A DNA stretch of 64,000 nt from Pseudomonas bharatica CSV86 (lineage in GTDB: Bacteria > Pseudomonadota > Gammaproteobacteria > Pseudomonadales > Pseudomonadaceae), in NCBI RefSeq assembly GCF_000319305.2, contig NZ_AMWJ02000002.1:992001-1056000 (forward strand), in the 5' to 3' direction. Within the stretch, counting starts at the first letter, position 1; each line of letters begins with the position of its first letter. Position numbers and translations under genes: made by a program. The notes below the pieces were generated by a model. That model was given only the letters and a program-made list of their open reading frames with translations. It was not told where the DNA came from and did not search any database. Shown here in pieces: positions 27,792 to 36,882 of this stretch.

Positions 27792-28142
27792 ATGTCCGTT
27801 CAAAACACCATCAAATCACTGGTCAGCGCTGCCTCAGTTGCAATGGTCTTGCTGCCCGGACTCGCTGCGGCAGCTCTCCCAGGATCCCAGGCACCAACCC
27901 GGGGTGAAGGCACCAGCTGGCTGCAAACCATCCAGAACTATGGGTATGACGGATTCATGCTGCTCGGGCTTTTCTTGCTCGGAGGCATGATGGTGGGAGT
28001 CGCCTCCCATGCCTATGGCGTTTACCACGACATCCACGAGGGTAAGAAAAAGTGGCGGGACCTGGGGCTCACCGCCGTGGTTGGGATTTGCCTGATCGGA
28101 GTTGGCATCTTCATGGTCACCAAGGCTACTGGCGTCCTCTAA
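27792..28142 (+). CDS. TIGR03745-family, VirB2/TraA-like pilin candidate
   Basis: A 116-residue protein with a signal peptide (cleaved near AAAALPG), then two hydrophobic segments (GFMLLGLFLLGGMMVGVASH and LTAVVGICLIGVGIFMVTKA) flanking a basic loop. This is the VirB2-pilin layout; the family is regarded as the major pilus subunit candidate of this class. AAGGAG lies eight bases before the ATG. Confidence 0.85.
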   Translation: MSVQNTIKSLVSAASVAMVLLPGLAAAALPGSQAPTRGEGTSWLQTIQNYGYDGFMLLGLFLLGGMMVGVASHAYGVYHDIHEGKKKWRDLGLTAVVGICLIGVGIFMVTKATGVL

Positions 28143-28155
28143 CCGGTGGTGCGAT

Positions 28156-28538
28156 ATGGCTGAGACCACTTACCTGAAGGATGGAACGCTCGATTTCCTC
28201 CCACACAATCTCAACAGACAGCCCATCGTCATGGGCGGCCTCACTGCTGATGAGATGTGGGGAACGGTCGGCGTTTGTGGGGGGCCGGAATGATTCTAGG
28301 CATCCCTGTGTCGTTCTTGTTCGGCAACCCAGCTCTCTTTATCGCTTGCGCGCTTGTAGGTGGAGCGCTGGGCTTGACCGTGGCAAGCCGGATCCTCCGG
28401 AAGATGAAGCGCGGCCGGCCGGATACCTGGTTCTACCGCCAACTCCAGTTCTACAAGGCTCAACACCTCCCCTTCCTCGGTGGCCCCCAGTTGGTCACCC
28501 GGAAGGGTGCGTGGACATGCCGTCGTACAGGAAAGTAG
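28156..28538 (+). pseudogene. TIGR03750-family (TraL-like) membrane protein, frameshifted
   Basis: Starts MAETTYLKDGTLDFLPHNLN (conserved N-terminus) and breaks in the six-G run at 28277-28282. With one more G the frame continues as GAGMILGIPVSFLFGNPALF and ALVGGALGLTVASRILRKMK, two membrane spans, ending at 28538. About 127 residues when restored. TraL-like subunit of the core assembly. Confidence 0.82.
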
Positions 28539-28546
28539 GGATCTTC

Positions 28547-29197
28547 ATGAGTTTTCGAAAACGAGTGGATGCTCAGCAGGCACACATCCTTAGCTTGCGA
28601 ATCGCGGTCATTGTGCTGGGCGCAGTCAGTCTTTTTGCGTTCTACGGCTGGCACAAAGCCCCCGAAGACCTGACCGTGCATGTGCCGCCGGACCTCCGCT
28701 CAGGCAGCACTCGCAAATGGTGGGAAGTGCCGCCAGAGAACGTGTATGCCTTCGGGTTCTATATCTTCCAGCAGATGCAGCGCTGGGAGAAGAATGGGGA
28801 CGACGACTACCAGGACAACATCGAACGCCTGGCCTCCTACGTTACCCCTGGTTGCAAGGAATACTTGAAGAAAGACTACGAGATGCGCCGTAACGCCGGT
28901 GAGCTGCGTCGCCGTGAGCGGAACGTCTCGGAAATCCCGGGCCATGGGCTGACCGACCCTGGCGTGCTGCGCGTAGAAGAAATCGGGATCAACGATTGGA
29001 CAGTCAACCTGGATCTGCTCGCTGACGAGTCGGTGAACGGAGAGCGGGTCAAGCGCGCCATGACCCGCTACCCACTGTCCATTGTCCGTGCCGACGTCAA
29101 CCCAGAGAAAAATCCGTTCGGGTTGATGTGGAACTGCTACGCCTCCAACCCGCAGCGCATCGAGGTTGATCTGCAAGCCGCCGGGGTGAAGCCATGA
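28547..29197 (+). CDS. TIGR03746-family (TraE/VirB8-like) ICE protein
   Basis: The start MSFRKRVDAQQAHILSLRIA at 28547 gives one N-terminal span (IAVIVLGAVSLFAFYGW) and a periplasmic VirB8/TraE-type domain. Conserved blocks are WWEVPPENVYAFGFYIFQQM and GLMWNCYASNPQRIEVDLQA. At 216 residues it is full length. Overlaps the next gene by four bases. Confidence 0.88.
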   Translation: MSFRKRVDAQQAHILSLRIAVIVLGAVSLFAFYGWHKAPEDLTVHVPPDLRSGSTRKWWEVPPENVYAFGFYIFQQMQRWEKNGDDDYQDNIERLASYVTPGCKEYLKKDYEMRRNAGELRRRERNVSEIPGHGLTDPGVLRVEEIGINDWTVNLDLLADESVNGERVKRAMTRYPLSIVRADVNPEKNPFGLMWNCYASNPQRIEVDLQAAGVKP

Positions 29198-30087
29198 ATC
29201 TGCGTGCCTGGCTCCTTGCTCTGGGCCTCTTCGCAGTTGCCGATGTGAAGGCGGTAGAGCTACTGCAGTGGGACCGTATCCCCATGGCAATCCCGCTGAT
29301 TGTCGGGCAAGAGCGCATTGTGTTCGTCGACCAAAACGTGCGCGTAGGGATGCCTCCCCAGCTTGTCGGCATGCTGCGCGTCCAGAGCACCGGTGGCGCG
29401 GTATACCTCTTGGCCAGCCAAGAAATTCCACCGACCCGGCTCCAGCTGCAGAACGTGGCCACCGGCGAGATCATGCTGGTGGATATTGCCGCGACACCGG
29501 CGGCAGAGGGCCAAGCCAAGCTCGAGCCCGCCAAGATCGTCGCCGGTGCGGCCCCTTCCACCTACTACGGCGATACCACCTCCGCACGAACTTCGACGAA
29601 GCGATCCGCGACGTCGGAGGAGGATGAGGATGTTCCGCCGCCCCCCCGCCATGAGACTCCTGCGCCGGTGGCCCTGACCCGCTATGCGGCACAAATGCTG
29701 TACGCCCCACTTCGGACCGTTGAGCCTGTCGCCGGCATCAGCCAGGTGCGTGTTGACCGGGCCCTGGATCTGAGCACTTTGTTGCCGGTGTTGCCGGTGG
29801 AGGCATCAATCCTAGGGGCTTGGCGCCTCGACAACAGTTACGTCACTGCGGTCAAGCTGAGGAATCTGAGCGCCCAGCAGCTGACGATGAATGCCACAGA
29901 GCTGATGGGTAACTTCACCACAGCGACATTCCAGCATCCGTATCTTGGGGCTCGCGGAAACGCCAGCGATACCACCACGCTTTACCTGGTCACCCATGGC
30001 AAAGGGCTCAAAGAGGCTCTGCTGCCGTCCTCGGTCAGCCAAATTGATCCGAAAGCAGGAGGGCGCCGTGGGCAGTCTGAAAAGTAA
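29194..30087 (+). CDS. TIGR03749-family (TraK/VirB9-like) ICE protein
   Basis: A 297-residue exported protein (signal peptide ending DVKA). An N-terminal beta domain (LLQWDRIPMAIPLIVGQERI) is followed by a linker and a C-terminal domain (SILGAWRLDNSYVTAVKLRN, then DTTTLYLVTHGKGLKEALLP). TraK-like secretin-domain component of the outer-membrane core. Overlaps the next start by 20 bases. Confidence 0.87.
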   Translation: MNLRAWLLALGLFAVADVKAVELLQWDRIPMAIPLIVGQERIVFVDQNVRVGMPPQLVGMLRVQSTGGAVYLLASQEIPPTRLQLQNVATGEIMLVDIAATPAAEGQAKLEPAKIVAGAAPSTYYGDTTSARTSTKRSATSEEDEDVPPPPRHETPAPVALTRYAAQMLYAPLRTVEPVAGISQVRVDRALDLSTLLPVLPVEASILGAWRLDNSYVTAVKLRNLSAQQLTMNATELMGNFTTATFQHPYLGARGNASDTTTLYLVTHGKGLKEALLPSSVSQIDPKAGGRRGQSEK

Positions 30088-31567
30088 TCCACTCCTCAAG
30101 TACCTGCTCATTCCGGTGCTGATCGTCGTGCTCATCATCCTGTTCAAGGGCGGGAGTAAAAAAGAAGAGGTGAAGGCTCCTGAAGATGAAACGATCATCA
30201 TCGGCGGCGACACCGCGCGCAAGTTAGGGGTGGACGGTGATACCCCTGCCGACACCCTCCGCACAGTTGTCGCCGAAAGCCGGGAGGTGAAAGACCAGAT
30301 CGCAAAGGTTCTCACGGATAACAAAGAACTCAAGGACCAGAATGCAGAGCTACAGCTCCGACTCTCGCGTATTGATCAGAATGTCGACAATAAACTGAAT
30401 GATGCGAAGGGCGAGCTTCAGGAGCAGGTAAAAAACCAGAGCATGGGCCTGCTGGATCAAGTCCAGCGTCAGTTGGATAACCTGTCGCAGAATCCGAATA
30501 GCGCTGGGCAAGACCTCCCCATAGGACTAGGAGTGCAACCAGGTGACGGCGCGGGTTTCGACAAAGCGACGAAGTCCAATGGGCTCGTCTGGGTCGAACC
30601 AAATGATGCGACTGCGATAGACGCTAGCGGGAAACCGCTTCAGCCAGGCTCCGCCCAGGCAGCAACCAGCTTCAATTTTCCCACCAGTTTCGGCAGCACC
30701 CTGGACAAAGGCCAGACCGTTCTCAGCTCAACAGCACAGAACGTCGGCGCTGAAATATCTCCACAGGACACCCGTAAGCAAGTCCGCAAGGCCTATACCT
30801 TGCCCCAGAACTCCACCTTGATGGGATCGGTGGCCATGTCGGCGCTCATTGGGCGCGTACCGATCGATGGAACAGTCAATGACCCCTTTCCCTTCAAGGT
30901 CCTGATCGGCCCGGACAACCTGACCGCAAACGGTATCGAACTCCCTGACGTCGTCGGCGCCGTCGCCAGCGGTACCGCATCCGGCGACTGGACGTTGTCC
31001 TGCGTGCGCGGTCAAGTCCGGAGCCTGACCTTCGTATTCGCCGACGGCACGGTCCGATCGTTCCCTGCACCGGCAGAAGAGGCCAACGGCAGCCAGAACA
31101 ACAACCAGAACAGCAGCAACGGGAACGGGCAGCCTGCGATCCAGGGTGGACTCGGCTGGATCAGCGATTCCTACGGTATTCCATGCATCTCCGGCGAGCG
31201 CCGATCCAACGCTAAGGAGTACTTGACCAACCAGTCCTTGGTGACGGCCGCGGGCGCCGGCATAGCCAAATTGTTGAAGGCAGATGAGCAAAATAGCTCG
31301 ACGACTTTTAGCAGCGGAGGAACGTCATTCGGGACCACTGGTTCCTCGGGGAACTCCGCCATGGGGGCAATCCTCACCGGTGGAGTTAGCGACATCCGTT
31401 CCTGGATGAACAAGCTCTACGGCGAAGCTTTCGCCGCCGTGTACGTCCAACCAGGGGCAAAGGTCGCCGTCCACTTGGACCAGCAGCTCGCCATCGACTA
31501 CGAGATCAAAGGCCGCAAGGTCGACTACAACGCCGGAGCCAACCATGTATCCGCAAACCTTGACTAA
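30068..31567 (+). CDS. TIGR03752-family (TraB/VirB10-like) ICE protein
   Basis: GTG start at 30068 (MGSLKSNPLLKYLLIPVLIV) gives one membrane span, a charged coiled coil (residues 70-130), a Ser/Asn-rich linker and a TraB/VirB10-like beta-barrel domain (LPQNSTLMGSVAMSALIGRV, then YLTNQSLVTAAGAGIAKL, then PGAKVAVHLDQQLAIDY). Spans the envelope as the scaffold of the channel. Overlaps the next gene by 23 bases. 499 residues, normal. Confidence 0.9.
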   Translation: MGSLKSNPLLKYLLIPVLIVVLIILFKGGSKKEEVKAPEDETIIIGGDTARKLGVDGDTPADTLRTVVAESREVKDQIAKVLTDNKELKDQNAELQLRLSRIDQNVDNKLNDAKGELQEQVKNQSMGLLDQVQRQLDNLSQNPNSAGQDLPIGLGVQPGDGAGFDKATKSNGLVWVEPNDATAIDASGKPLQPGSAQAATSFNFPTSFGSTLDKGQTVLSSTAQNVGAEISPQDTRKQVRKAYTLPQNSTLMGSVAMSALIGRVPIDGTVNDPFPFKVLIGPDNLTANGIELPDVVGAVASGTASGDWTLSCVRGQVRSLTFVFADGTVRSFPAPAEEANGSQNNNQNSSNGNGQPAIQGGLGWISDSYGIPCISGERRSNAKEYLTNQSLVTAAGAGIAKLLKADEQNSSTTFSSGGTSFGTTGSSGNSAMGAILTGGVSDIRSWMNKLYGEAFAAVYVQPGAKVAVHLDQQLAIDYEIKGRKVDYNAGANHVSANLD

Positions 31568-31994
31568 GCCCCAGCTGCAGGCCGGGGCCTGGCTTGTGCT
31601 CGCCCTAGTTCTAGGCGGATGCACGACTGATAAAGACGAGCTACTCCCTCATGGGCAAGCCAACATGATGGACGTGTGGCAACACGGAACGTCTGGCGGG
31701 GGCTCTGGCAGCTCCAACAGCAGAATGCTACTGGATGCACGCCAAGAGCTTCGCCGGCCGCTCGATGAGGCACAGGTGGTTCGCCAACAAGCAGGTGCAG
31801 GCACGTTCACCCGCACGCCCCACAACGAGATTTACAGCCAGTTCAAGCGACTGCCGAACCCTGACCTGGTGATGTACGTGTTCCCGCACTTGGCAGGGAC
31901 GGACCCGGTACCGGTACCTGGCTACACCACGGTATTCCCAATGTATCAACGCGTGCAGTACGCCATGCCAGGCGAGCGGACGGAGGAGTACTGA
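31545..31994 (+). CDS. TIGR03751-family (TraV/VirB7-like) lipoprotein
   Basis: A lipoprotein signal peptide with lipobox LVLGGC (Cys about residue 26) is followed by a short soluble part ending in the family signature YSQFKRLPNPDLVMYVFPHL and PVPGYTTVFPMYQR. Probable outer-membrane pilotin-like core component. 149 residues; last base shared with the ATPase start (TGATG). Confidence 0.88.
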   Translation: MYPQTLTKPQLQAGAWLVLALVLGGCTTDKDELLPHGQANMMDVWQHGTSGGGSGSSNSRMLLDARQELRRPLDEAQVVRQQAGAGTFTRTPHNEIYSQFKRLPNPDLVMYVFPHLAGTDPVPVPGYTTVFPMYQRVQYAMPGERTEEY

Positions 31995-34987
31995 TGCAGT
32001 TCTTCAACAAATGGCGGGACAAAGGCTCTGCAACGCAGCTCGAGCCCGTGCTCGGCCAGACAACAACCGATCCCGACCTGGTCGACGACCATCCCGCAAC
32101 AGCCAGCACGGCCACCAACGAGGAAAACCGCCTGGCTGCAAATGACCGGTACATTGCCCGTCTGGAGTCGATGGGCATCCCTTCCCCTTCCGACTGGCAA
32201 AACCCTAAACGTCGGCCGGCGACGAAAGCTGACGTGTCGCGCATGTACGAGGTCAACCCGTCGTTCGTAGACATGCTGCCATGGGCCGAATATCTGCCAG
32301 AGGAAGAAGCCATGCTCCTCGAGGATGGCATTAGCAGGGCGGCGTTTTTCGAGTTGGTCCCGATCGGGACCGAGGGGCGCTCCGACGACTGGCTTCAACA
32401 AGCTCGCGATGCGTTGCAAGGCGTCCTGCAGGACAGTTTTGACGAGCTTGAGAGCTCGCACTGGGTCGTACAGCTTTACGCCCAGGACGAAACGGACTGG
32501 GGTGACTACCTGCAGAAACTCCATGCCTACGTTCAGCCCCGGGCTGAAAACACAGACTTCACCAAGTTGTATCTCGCGCTGTTCCGCCACCACCTCGAAT
32601 CCATCTCCAAGCCCGGTGGGTTGTTCGTCGACACAGCCGTCAGCAATCTCCCGTGGCGTGGACAGACCCGGAAAGTCCGCCTGGTGGTATACCGCCGGGT
32701 AAAGAAACAAGACCTCGTGGTTCGCGGACAGGATCCTGCCGCCTACCTCAAGTCAATTTGCGATCGTCTTAAAGGATCCCTGGCCAACGCCGGCGTTACA
32801 ACCAAACGTATGGATGGCCACGCAATCAAGCGCTGGCTCGTGGGCTGGTTCAACCCACACCCTGATCACCTGGGCTCGACTGATCGAGATATCCGTCGAT
32901 TTTACGACACGGTTTGCCAACCACCCCGCGAGCTCGATGAGGGTGAGCTTCCAGTGGCCAGCGGTACCGACTTTTCGGAGAACTTGTTCTACCGAGAACC
33001 GCGTTCGGATGTCGACAGCGGCCTTTGGTCGTTCGACGGCATGCCGCACCGAGTTGTGATACTCGATCGCCTGAAAAATGCTCCCCTCACTGGGCACCTG
33101 ACCGGTGAGACCAAGCAGGCAGATTCCTTGAACTCGCTATTCGACCGCCTGCCTGAGGATACCGTGCTGTGCATCACCATGGTGCCGACCCCGCAGGATC
33201 TGCTGGAAGGGCATCTTGAACAACTCTCCAGGAAGGCCATCGGCGACACCCAGGCATCCAGCCACACCCGGGATGATGTACAAACGGCACGGTCCATTCT
33301 CGGGCGCAAGCACAAGCTCTATAGGGGAACTGTTGGTTTCTTCCTGCGCGGTCAGGATAAAGCCGTGCTCGAGGAACGCACGACCAGTCTGTGCAACGTC
33401 CTCCTCGGCGCCGGCATGCAGCCAGTCCAGCCACAGGACGAGGTAGCTCCCCTGAACAGCTACCTGCGGTGGTTACCCTGCAATTTCGACCCGAATGAAA
33501 ATCGCGCCTTGGATTGGTACACCCAGCTGATGTTCACACAACACATCGCGAACCTGGCACCCGTGTGGGGGCGCTCCACGGGTACAGGTAACCCAGGGTT
33601 CACGCTGTCCAACAGGGGAGGTGCAACGCTGACCTTCGACCCATTAAACAAGCTCGATCGCCAGATGAACGCCCACCTGTTCTTGTTCGGGCCCACGGGC
33701 GCCGGTAAGTCTGCAACGGCCAACTACCTGATCATGCAAGCCATCGCACTGTATCGCCCGAGGTTCTTCATTATCGAGGCCGGCAACAGCTTCGGCCTGC
33801 TGGGTGATTTCGCCAAGCGGCTCGGCCTGACCGTCAACCGAGTACGGCTGGCCCCAGGCAGCGGCGTGAGCCTTGCCCCCTTCGTAGACGCGGTGCAACT
33901 CGTCAAAAACAAGGACCAGGTCAAGGTTCTGAATGCGGCAGACGTGGATGCCTCAGACCAACATCTGGCCGACGCCCTGGCGGGGATGGAAGACGAGCAG
34001 CGGGACATCTTGGGCGAGTTGGAGATTACTGCCCGATTGATGATCACAGGCGGCGAGTCCAAGGAAGACGCCCGGCTCACTCGTGCTGACCGCAGTGCCA
34101 TCCGCCAGTGCATCCTCAACGCGGCCGAGCTGTGTGTCAGCGAGAACCGTCCAGTGCTCACTGAAGATATCAGCGCAGCGCTGCAAGCGATGGCCAGCGA
34201 CGACAAACTCCCTGAAAGCCGGCGCAACCGATTCATGGAAATGGCTGAGGCCATGGGGATGTTCACGATGGGTACGGAAGCCGAGATGTTCAACCGTCCT
34301 GGCACCGCTTGGCCGGAGGCCGACATCACGATCGTGGACTTGGCTACCTACGCGCGTGAGGGCTATCAGGCCCAGATGGCCATTGCCTACATCTCACTGC
34401 TGAACACCATCAACAACATCGCGGAGCGGGACCAGTTCAAAGGACGGCCACTGATAGCTTTCACCGACGAAGGCCACATTCCATTGAAGGTGCCACTGCT
34501 CTCCCCTTACTCGGTGAAGATCACCAAGATGTGGCGAAAACTGGGCGCCTGGTACTGGATGGCAACCCAGAACGTCGACGACATCCCCCCAGAAGCATCC
34601 GCGCTGCTCAACATGATCGAGTGGTGGATCTGTTTGAACATGCCGCCCGACGAGGTGGAAAAGATTGCGCGCTTCCGTGAGCTCACACCGGCACAGAAGA
34701 CGATGATGCTCTCGGCAAGGAAAGAGAACGGCAAGTTCACCGAAGGCATCGTCCTGGCCAAGCGGATCGAGATGCTGTTCCGGGTAGTGCCGCCCAGCTT
34801 GTGCCTCGCCTTGGCCATGACTGAGCCAGAAGAAAAGCGGCAACGTTATGAAATCATGCAGGCGCTTGGCTGCGATGAGCTTCACGCCGCATTGCAGGTG
34901 GCTGCAGATCTGGACCGCAAGCGCGGTATTCACCCCTTCCCCATCACCTTTCCCCAATCTAAGAAGGCCGTGGAGCGCGTGGAATGA
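31994..34987 (+). CDS. TIGR03744-family conjugative ATPase (TraC/VirB4-like)
   Basis: The large energising ATPase of the secretion apparatus, 997 residues, full length and intact. Walker A LFGPTGAGKSATANYL lies near residue 565, Walker B region PLIAFTDEGHIPLKV near 818, and MWRKLGAWYWMATQNVDDIP is the sensor-like segment. N-terminal TraC/VirB4 domain occupies residues 150-480. It drives pilus assembly. Overlaps the next gene by four bases. Confidence 0.94.
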   Translation: MQFFNKWRDKGSATQLEPVLGQTTTDPDLVDDHPATASTATNEENRLAANDRYIARLESMGIPSPSDWQNPKRRPATKADVSRMYEVNPSFVDMLPWAEYLPEEEAMLLEDGISRAAFFELVPIGTEGRSDDWLQQARDALQGVLQDSFDELESSHWVVQLYAQDETDWGDYLQKLHAYVQPRAENTDFTKLYLALFRHHLESISKPGGLFVDTAVSNLPWRGQTRKVRLVVYRRVKKQDLVVRGQDPAAYLKSICDRLKGSLANAGVTTKRMDGHAIKRWLVGWFNPHPDHLGSTDRDIRRFYDTVCQPPRELDEGELPVASGTDFSENLFYREPRSDVDSGLWSFDGMPHRVVILDRLKNAPLTGHLTGETKQADSLNSLFDRLPEDTVLCITMVPTPQDLLEGHLEQLSRKAIGDTQASSHTRDDVQTARSILGRKHKLYRGTVGFFLRGQDKAVLEERTTSLCNVLLGAGMQPVQPQDEVAPLNSYLRWLPCNFDPNENRALDWYTQLMFTQHIANLAPVWGRSTGTGNPGFTLSNRGGATLTFDPLNKLDRQMNAHLFLFGPTGAGKSATANYLIMQAIALYRPRFFIIEAGNSFGLLGDFAKRLGLTVNRVRLAPGSGVSLAPFVDAVQLVKNKDQVKVLNAADVDASDQHLADALAGMEDEQRDILGELEITARLMITGGESKEDARLTRADRSAIRQCILNAAELCVSENRPVLTEDISAALQAMASDDKLPESRRNRFMEMAEAMGMFTMGTEAEMFNRPGTAWPEADITIVDLATYAREGYQAQMAIAYISLLNTINNIAERDQFKGRPLIAFTDEGHIPLKVPLLSPYSVKITKMWRKLGAWYWMATQNVDDIPPEASALLNMIEWWICLNMPPDEVEKIARFRELTPAQKTMMLSARKENGKFTEGIVLAKRIEMLFRVVPPSLCLALAMTEPEEKRQRYEIMQALGCDELHAALQVAADLDRKRGIHPFPITFPQSKKAVERVE

Positions 34988-35301
34988 GAGTCATGAACAT
35001 CCTGACCCAGAATATCATCGATAACCTGACCCAACTGCTCAAAGACCCGGGACGCGATACCCTTCAGTCGCTATCGGTCTGCGCCCCGGTGCTGATTGAT
35101 GAGTTACAACAAATTAAAAAAAACGCCATTGATCGGCGAGATATCATGCCGCTGATTCAAGGAGCATTGAATGAATGGCTGAAACAGCACCCACAACCGG
35201 ACGGTGCCCTCCACGACTTAATGGAGACTTTGCAGCGCCACTCAGCTTTTAAATCCCCAGGCGATCCCATAACGCCAAGCGCGATGGAGTCTCCACAATG
35301 A
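34984..35301 (+). CDS. Conserved hypothetical transfer protein (105 aa)
   Basis: MRVMNILTQNIIDNLTQLLK and on; predicted all-helical, no export signal. It overlaps the ATPase stop and the next start by four bases each, so it is firmly in the operon. I do not know a family name; probably cytoplasmic helper. Confidence 0.6.
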   Translation: MRVMNILTQNIIDNLTQLLKDPGRDTLQSLSVCAPVLIDELQQIKKNAIDRRDIMPLIQGALNEWLKQHPQPDGALHDLMETLQRHSAFKSPGDPITPSAMESPQ

Positions 35302-35956
35302 ATCCATCACATAAAATTATTACCGTACTTGGGTTGGGTGTTGTACTCACGGTTGTCTTTACGCTTAAGGCTATTTCTTCAAATCTTTCTTCATATCGTT
35401 CGACCGTGGAGAACGAATGGTTTTACGGAAAGGCTTCCGCTCGCTGGACCATTACAGAATACGCCGACCTCGAATGCCCTTATTGCAGGGTATACACCCC
35501 GCAATTGAAGCAATGGGTGAGTGAGCAAGATAACGTGAAGCTCGCTTGGCATCACTTCCCCCTCGATATCCATGGTGCTGCAGCAGTATCGGAGGCACGA
35601 TTCGTCCAATGCGCAGGAACCTTAGGGGGGCTTCGGCGTTTTGGCAAGCGATCGACCAGGTCCTGCTACGCACCCGCAGCAATGGCCAGGGCCTAGCAGG
35701 CAGGTTGGAGCTTCCCGGAGTCTCCGCAGAGGATCTCTCCCATTGCGCTAGGACAGAAGTTATCCGTGCAGCGGTTGATCGACAGCTGGCTCAGGCAAAA
35801 AGCCGCGGCATTGCCGCTACCCCCACGATTGAGGTCACTGACAGCCTGACAGGACACAGCATCCGCCTGGAGGGCCCGGTGGATAGCGCCGCGCTGTTGT
35901 CGGTCATCGATGCCCTCGCAGCCCAAGCCCCACTGCGCAAGGACGTGTCGAGGTAA
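35298..35956 (+). pseudogene. DsbA/DsbG-like thioredoxin-fold protein, frameshifted
   Basis: An anchored periplasmic thiol-disulfide protein. Membrane anchor (TVLGLGVVLTVVFTLKAIS), then the redox motif in EYADLECPYCRVYTPQLKQW (CPYC). After FVQCAGTLG the frame breaks in the six-G run near 35626-35631; with one G added ASAFWQAIDQVLLRTRSNG and the cis-Pro block GIAATPTIEVTDS follow. 219 residues restored. It likely folds disulfide-bonded components encoded nearby (Cys-rich TIGR03756 protein). Confidence 0.82.
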
Positions 35957-36336
35957 TGATGAAACTCACGGTCTTGCGCAACGACAACAATGATGAAGAA
36001 AGCAACCTGCCAAGCAGGTTCTTTCCAAGCGCAGGCTCTGGCCATGGATGGTTTCAGCTTGAGCCGGCAGGGGAAGAATTTCCTTCACACAATGAGCTAA
36101 GCAGGGCTCTCCAGGAGTGGAACGACGACTGCGTACTCATGGAGTACGACGCTGCCACAGGCAAAGGACGCTTCGTGATCGTCGACTGGTATGCGCCGGC
36201 GCCCGGGACCGTGCTCGAGCTGAACCTGCAGCGCGAAATGACTCCGACTCCGACTCCGGGGACCAGGTTGTCACAGAGCGATCTACAACAACTCACTCAA
36301 GCTCTCGGCGATCAAGAGGATCTCGAGGAGGTGTGA
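35956..36336 (+). CDS. Hypothetical transfer-region protein (126 aa)
   Basis: MMKLTVLRNDNNDEESNLPS; mixed alpha/beta, acidic, no signal peptide. It starts inside the previous stop (TAATG). Not recognised. Ends the upstream transfer operon, since a 126-base gap with a putative promoter element follows. Confidence 0.55.
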   Translation: MMKLTVLRNDNNDEESNLPSRFFPSAGSGHGWFQLEPAGEEFPSHNELSRALQEWNDDCVLMEYDAATGKGRFVIVDWYAPAPGTVLELNLQREMTPTPTPGTRLSQSDLQQLTQALGDQEDLEEV

Positions 36337-36388
36337 CGGTCAGGGTGAAACTCCCGGTGAGGCCTTCCCGATAAATCCAAACACCCTC

Positions 36389-36411
36389 GGATATCTATTT
36401 CCTACTGCGCC
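36389..36411 (+). promoter_or_regulatory. Putative shared promoter element, copy B
   Basis: GGATATCTATTTCCTACTGC plus GCC, 51 bases before the TIGR03757 start; pairs with the block at 27103-27125. Both precede the first gene of a likely transcript. Confidence 0.35.
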
Positions 36412-36462
36412 TAGTGGGCCGATCCGTTTTCCTGTATCGGTCCCCACTTCAGGTGCAGTCCC

Positions 36463-36882
36463 ATGTTCAATCCCCCCCCGCCCTCATGGCGAGCAGTCCC
36501 CTTGCTCGTTGTCGCGTTGGCCACCGGCACCGCCCATGCCGAGATCTGGGCCATAACAGACTCAGCGCACCCACTGACCTCCGTACCAGCAGATGTGCGT
36601 GTCATCAAGCTCGATGACCAACAGCGCATCGAGGAGCAGTTGTCCCGAGAGCTGCCATCTAACCCTCACCAGGCCGCTCTCGCCGCACGCCGGCTGATGA
36701 GCACTCCGGCAGGTGCCGCACTGATGCAACAGCTGGCCACCGCCCAGCAGGGAAATGCTGATGCCTGGAGTGTCGGTGTTTCGAAGGTGCCGGCGGTGGT
36801 CGTCGATCGCCGGTATGTGGTGTACGGCCAACCCGACGTGGCAGCAGCCATGCAGACCATCAATCGTGCAAGGGGGCAATGA
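36463..36882 (+). CDS. TIGR03757-family (DUF1525-like) periplasmic ICE protein
   Basis: Signal peptide ending TAHAE, then EIWAITDSAHPLTSVPADVR and a C-terminal block (SVGVSKVPAVVVDRRYVVYG) of thioredoxin-like fold without a CxxC. 139 residues. First gene of the second pilus operon; overlaps the next by four bases. Confidence 0.85.
   Translation: MFNPPPPSWRAVPLLVVALATGTAHAEIWAITDSAHPLTSVPADVRVIKLDDQQRIEEQLSRELPSNPHQAALAARRLMSTPAGAALMQQLATAQQGNADAWSVGVSKVPAVVVDRRYVVYGQPDVAAAMQTINRARGQ

Noticed and set aside
28277..28282. Programmed frameshifting in the TIGR03750 gene
   Set aside because: Same single-base loss in a G run occurs in many unrelated genes here, and no slippery heptamer plus structure is evident.
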